Assembly (NCBI RefSeq): GCF_023051105.1
Contig: NZ_JALKIL010000001.1
Location: 237,801 to 301,800 of the forward strand
Origin: Anaerobiospirillum sp. NML120449
GTDB lineage: Bacteria; Pseudomonadota; Gammaproteobacteria; Enterobacterales; Succinivibrionaceae
Direction: 5' to 3'
Length of the DNA stretch: 64,000 bases
Positions 62,316 to 64,000 of this stretch are shown piece after piece (position 1 is the first letter of the stretch; each line of letters opens with the position of its first letter). Position numbers and translations under genes: made by a program. The notes under the pieces were generated by a model. That model was not told the origin of the DNA, ran no database searches, and saw only the letters and a program-made list of their open reading frames with translations.

Positions 62316-64000
62316 GTCAGCTCCTCACATAGGAACATGCTGTGCCTATCTTTCACATTCTCCAAAAAACAGTCAGCCAGCCCGCAACAGGCGTCTCCTT
62401 ACGGAGTCGGCCAGCACAATGGACCGGCTTCATGCTGCTGCAGCACCTGTGCCGGACGCTGCTGTACCCAGGCATTGCTGAGCCCAGGCACTGTGCCTTA
62501 CTGGCAGGACGCTGAGTACTGGTACCATGCCTGACTGGCATGGCGCCGCCATGGCGCACTGACTGCGCCATAAAAGGGGAAAGGGTGAAGATAAGCTTAC
62601 ACAGCGTAAAGGTTGTATAACACCTTGTATTAAGGTCCGCATCATGCAGCAGACCCAGGACAAAACTAAAAGGAAACAGTTCTTTGCCGGTGCTGCGTCA
62701 ATCATTGCATACAGGTTGCAATGACCGAGTTAAGTACGGCATTGGATACTGCAAAGAAAAGCTTTTAATCAGTGCAGAGGAGGGACACATGACCCTCACA
62801 GTCACACAGATTAATTAAATAACTGCGTGTATGCAGGAGTGCAGCTCCATAACCCCATGACCATGACAGAAGTCTTAGCCAGCCTGCTCTGTCTGGCCTT
62901 GATCTTAATGAGCTTCACGAGCTTCGTAAGTTATAAAGCCTGCACAGGCTCAACGGGCTTAACAGGAATAAGGAACAGCATGTGCTCGATGTGAGTCAAA
63001 GGAGCAGGGGCTGGGCTTTTGCTGCTGTCACTGCTGTAATGCTGGTAACAGCGTGTATTGGGATTCAGAGGGATTGCAGCACAGCATAAGGCAGGTACAC
63101 AGGCAATCCCAGGTAACCGTAGTGGTCTTCAAAGATTATGGACAGCCATCAGGACCAGGTGAGGACTGAGCGCTTATGTTATTAGTCAGAATTTCTGTTG
63201 TCTGAAAATACTGTTTGTCTGAAACTCATTGCTCTCGTAAGGCAATGACGGAGTGGTCAGCAACAGATGATCAGGTACTGGTACTGAACAGGGGCCTGAT
63301 GAACATGACTTTTTAAGCTGCAGGCAGTCCCTTTGCTCTTTATGCTCAGTTCTTATAGCCAATATTCAGAGCCATACAGCCCTGATGCATGTGAATTATT
63401 CAGGCAGGCAGGGCATCACTAGAGTAAGGCCGATCACACAGTTTATGCCGCTACATTTACTGGTGCATCAGCCCTTCATACATGAACATGACATGGAAAG
63501 AAGCGCAGGAATGGTCAGTGTCGCTTATACCCGTTATACAACATGTGGCATGGAGGTACGGGCATAATTCACTACTGATAGCAGGGGCAAATCGCGCCAG
63601 TGTTTACTTGTGAAAAAGTATTATTAAGCTTGACCGGGGCTCCAGTAAAGCTTTCAGGCACGCCTGAGGTCAGTCTGTTTATAAGCCTGAAGGGCATGCA
63701 TTATCGCAATAGCGTGCAGTGCACAAGTGAACACAGAGCATTCCGTATTATACTTTACGGCAAACCGATGAAGGATATGCCTCTCAAAAATAATTGAAAT
63801 TAATTGACTTTTAAAATAACCAGTGTTAGGCGTTGAGGCGTATTCGCCAAATATTGGCTTATTTATGCCTTTGTTGGCTCGTAGTTGTTCATAAAGTAGT
63901 TTCGTATGACGTACTCAAACAATCTACTAACCCTCATGCTGCTCATGCGATTTAGTGTGAAGCTGTAAGAGACAGGAGTGGACTTGCCTTTTGACAGACT
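62316..64000. other. 1.7-kb right end without a supported gene
   Basis: No gene is supported. Frames of 60-90 codons do not look like proteins. The first 100 bases should hold the promoter of the 60225 receptor on the minus strand. The last 220 bases are more AT-rich and may be the leader of a gene beyond the window. Confidence 0.45.

Overview
The window joins two kinds of DNA. Positions 1 to about 41,400 are an AT-rich conjugative element with plasmid-type replication genes, a complete VirB/VirD4 type IV secretion system (T4SS), a relaxase, a tyrosine integrase and a large set of unrecognised cargo genes. Positions from about 41,400 to 64,000 look like higher-GC host chromosome with sparse genes: kdpD/kdpE-type regulators, a small membrane protein and three paralogous methyl-accepting chemotaxis proteins. 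Gene families and gene structure suggest a Gram-negative proteobacterium. My best guess is an anaerobic gammaproteobacterium of the Succinivibrionaceae type, but no rRNA or other marker here settles this.

Element layout. The left edge holds the 3' end of one relaxase (1-603). A minus-strand replication and establishment block follows: a RepL-like winged-helix protein (1389-1994), an ArdC-type antirestriction protein (2212-3174), a small unknown gene (3192-3458) and a DnaB-like helicase (3534-4946). A divergent control region (4947-5383) leads into the plus-strand transfer region: virB1, virB2, virB3, a small basic protein, virB4, virB5, virB6, three cargo genes, a 93-residue gene, a virB7-like lipoprotein, virB8, virB9, virB10, a coiled-coil gene, virB11, three paralogous cargo genes, virD4, an SSB-like gene, an exported Cys-containing protein, topoisomerase III, two more cargo paralogs, a full relaxase (33060-34193), and four further accessory genes up to 38975. 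The right end carries the integrase and a small HTH regulator on the minus strand (39293-41278).

The most notable content is the cargo. About a dozen otherwise unlike proteins scattered between the T4SS genes end in the same kind of short basic tail, mostly (S/T)-x-E-R at the very C-terminus. Many carry a preceding 'F-x-(D/E)-L-A-(K/Q)-(A/S)-I' helix-like motif. T4SS substrates are typically recognised by charged C-terminal signals, so I infer a family of co-encoded VirB/VirD4 substrates sharing a secretion tag. They could be delivered with the transferred DNA to a recipient, or into other cells. Two neighbouring members have almost identical 3' ends but strongly diverged bodies, and a recurrent GC-rich intergenic motif precedes many of the genes. 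Both features suggest cassette-like shuffling.

How it would work together: RepL-like protein, helicase, SSB and topoisomerase III would handle element DNA. The relaxase nicks and pilots a strand to the VirD4 coupling protein. VirB4 and VirB11 power the VirB2-VirB10 channel. ArdC may protect incoming DNA, and the integrase with its HTH neighbour controls integration. The chromosomal side shows decayed and repetitive sequence, including a frameshifted chemoreceptor fragment, a 41-bp tandem array and a possible structured RNA.
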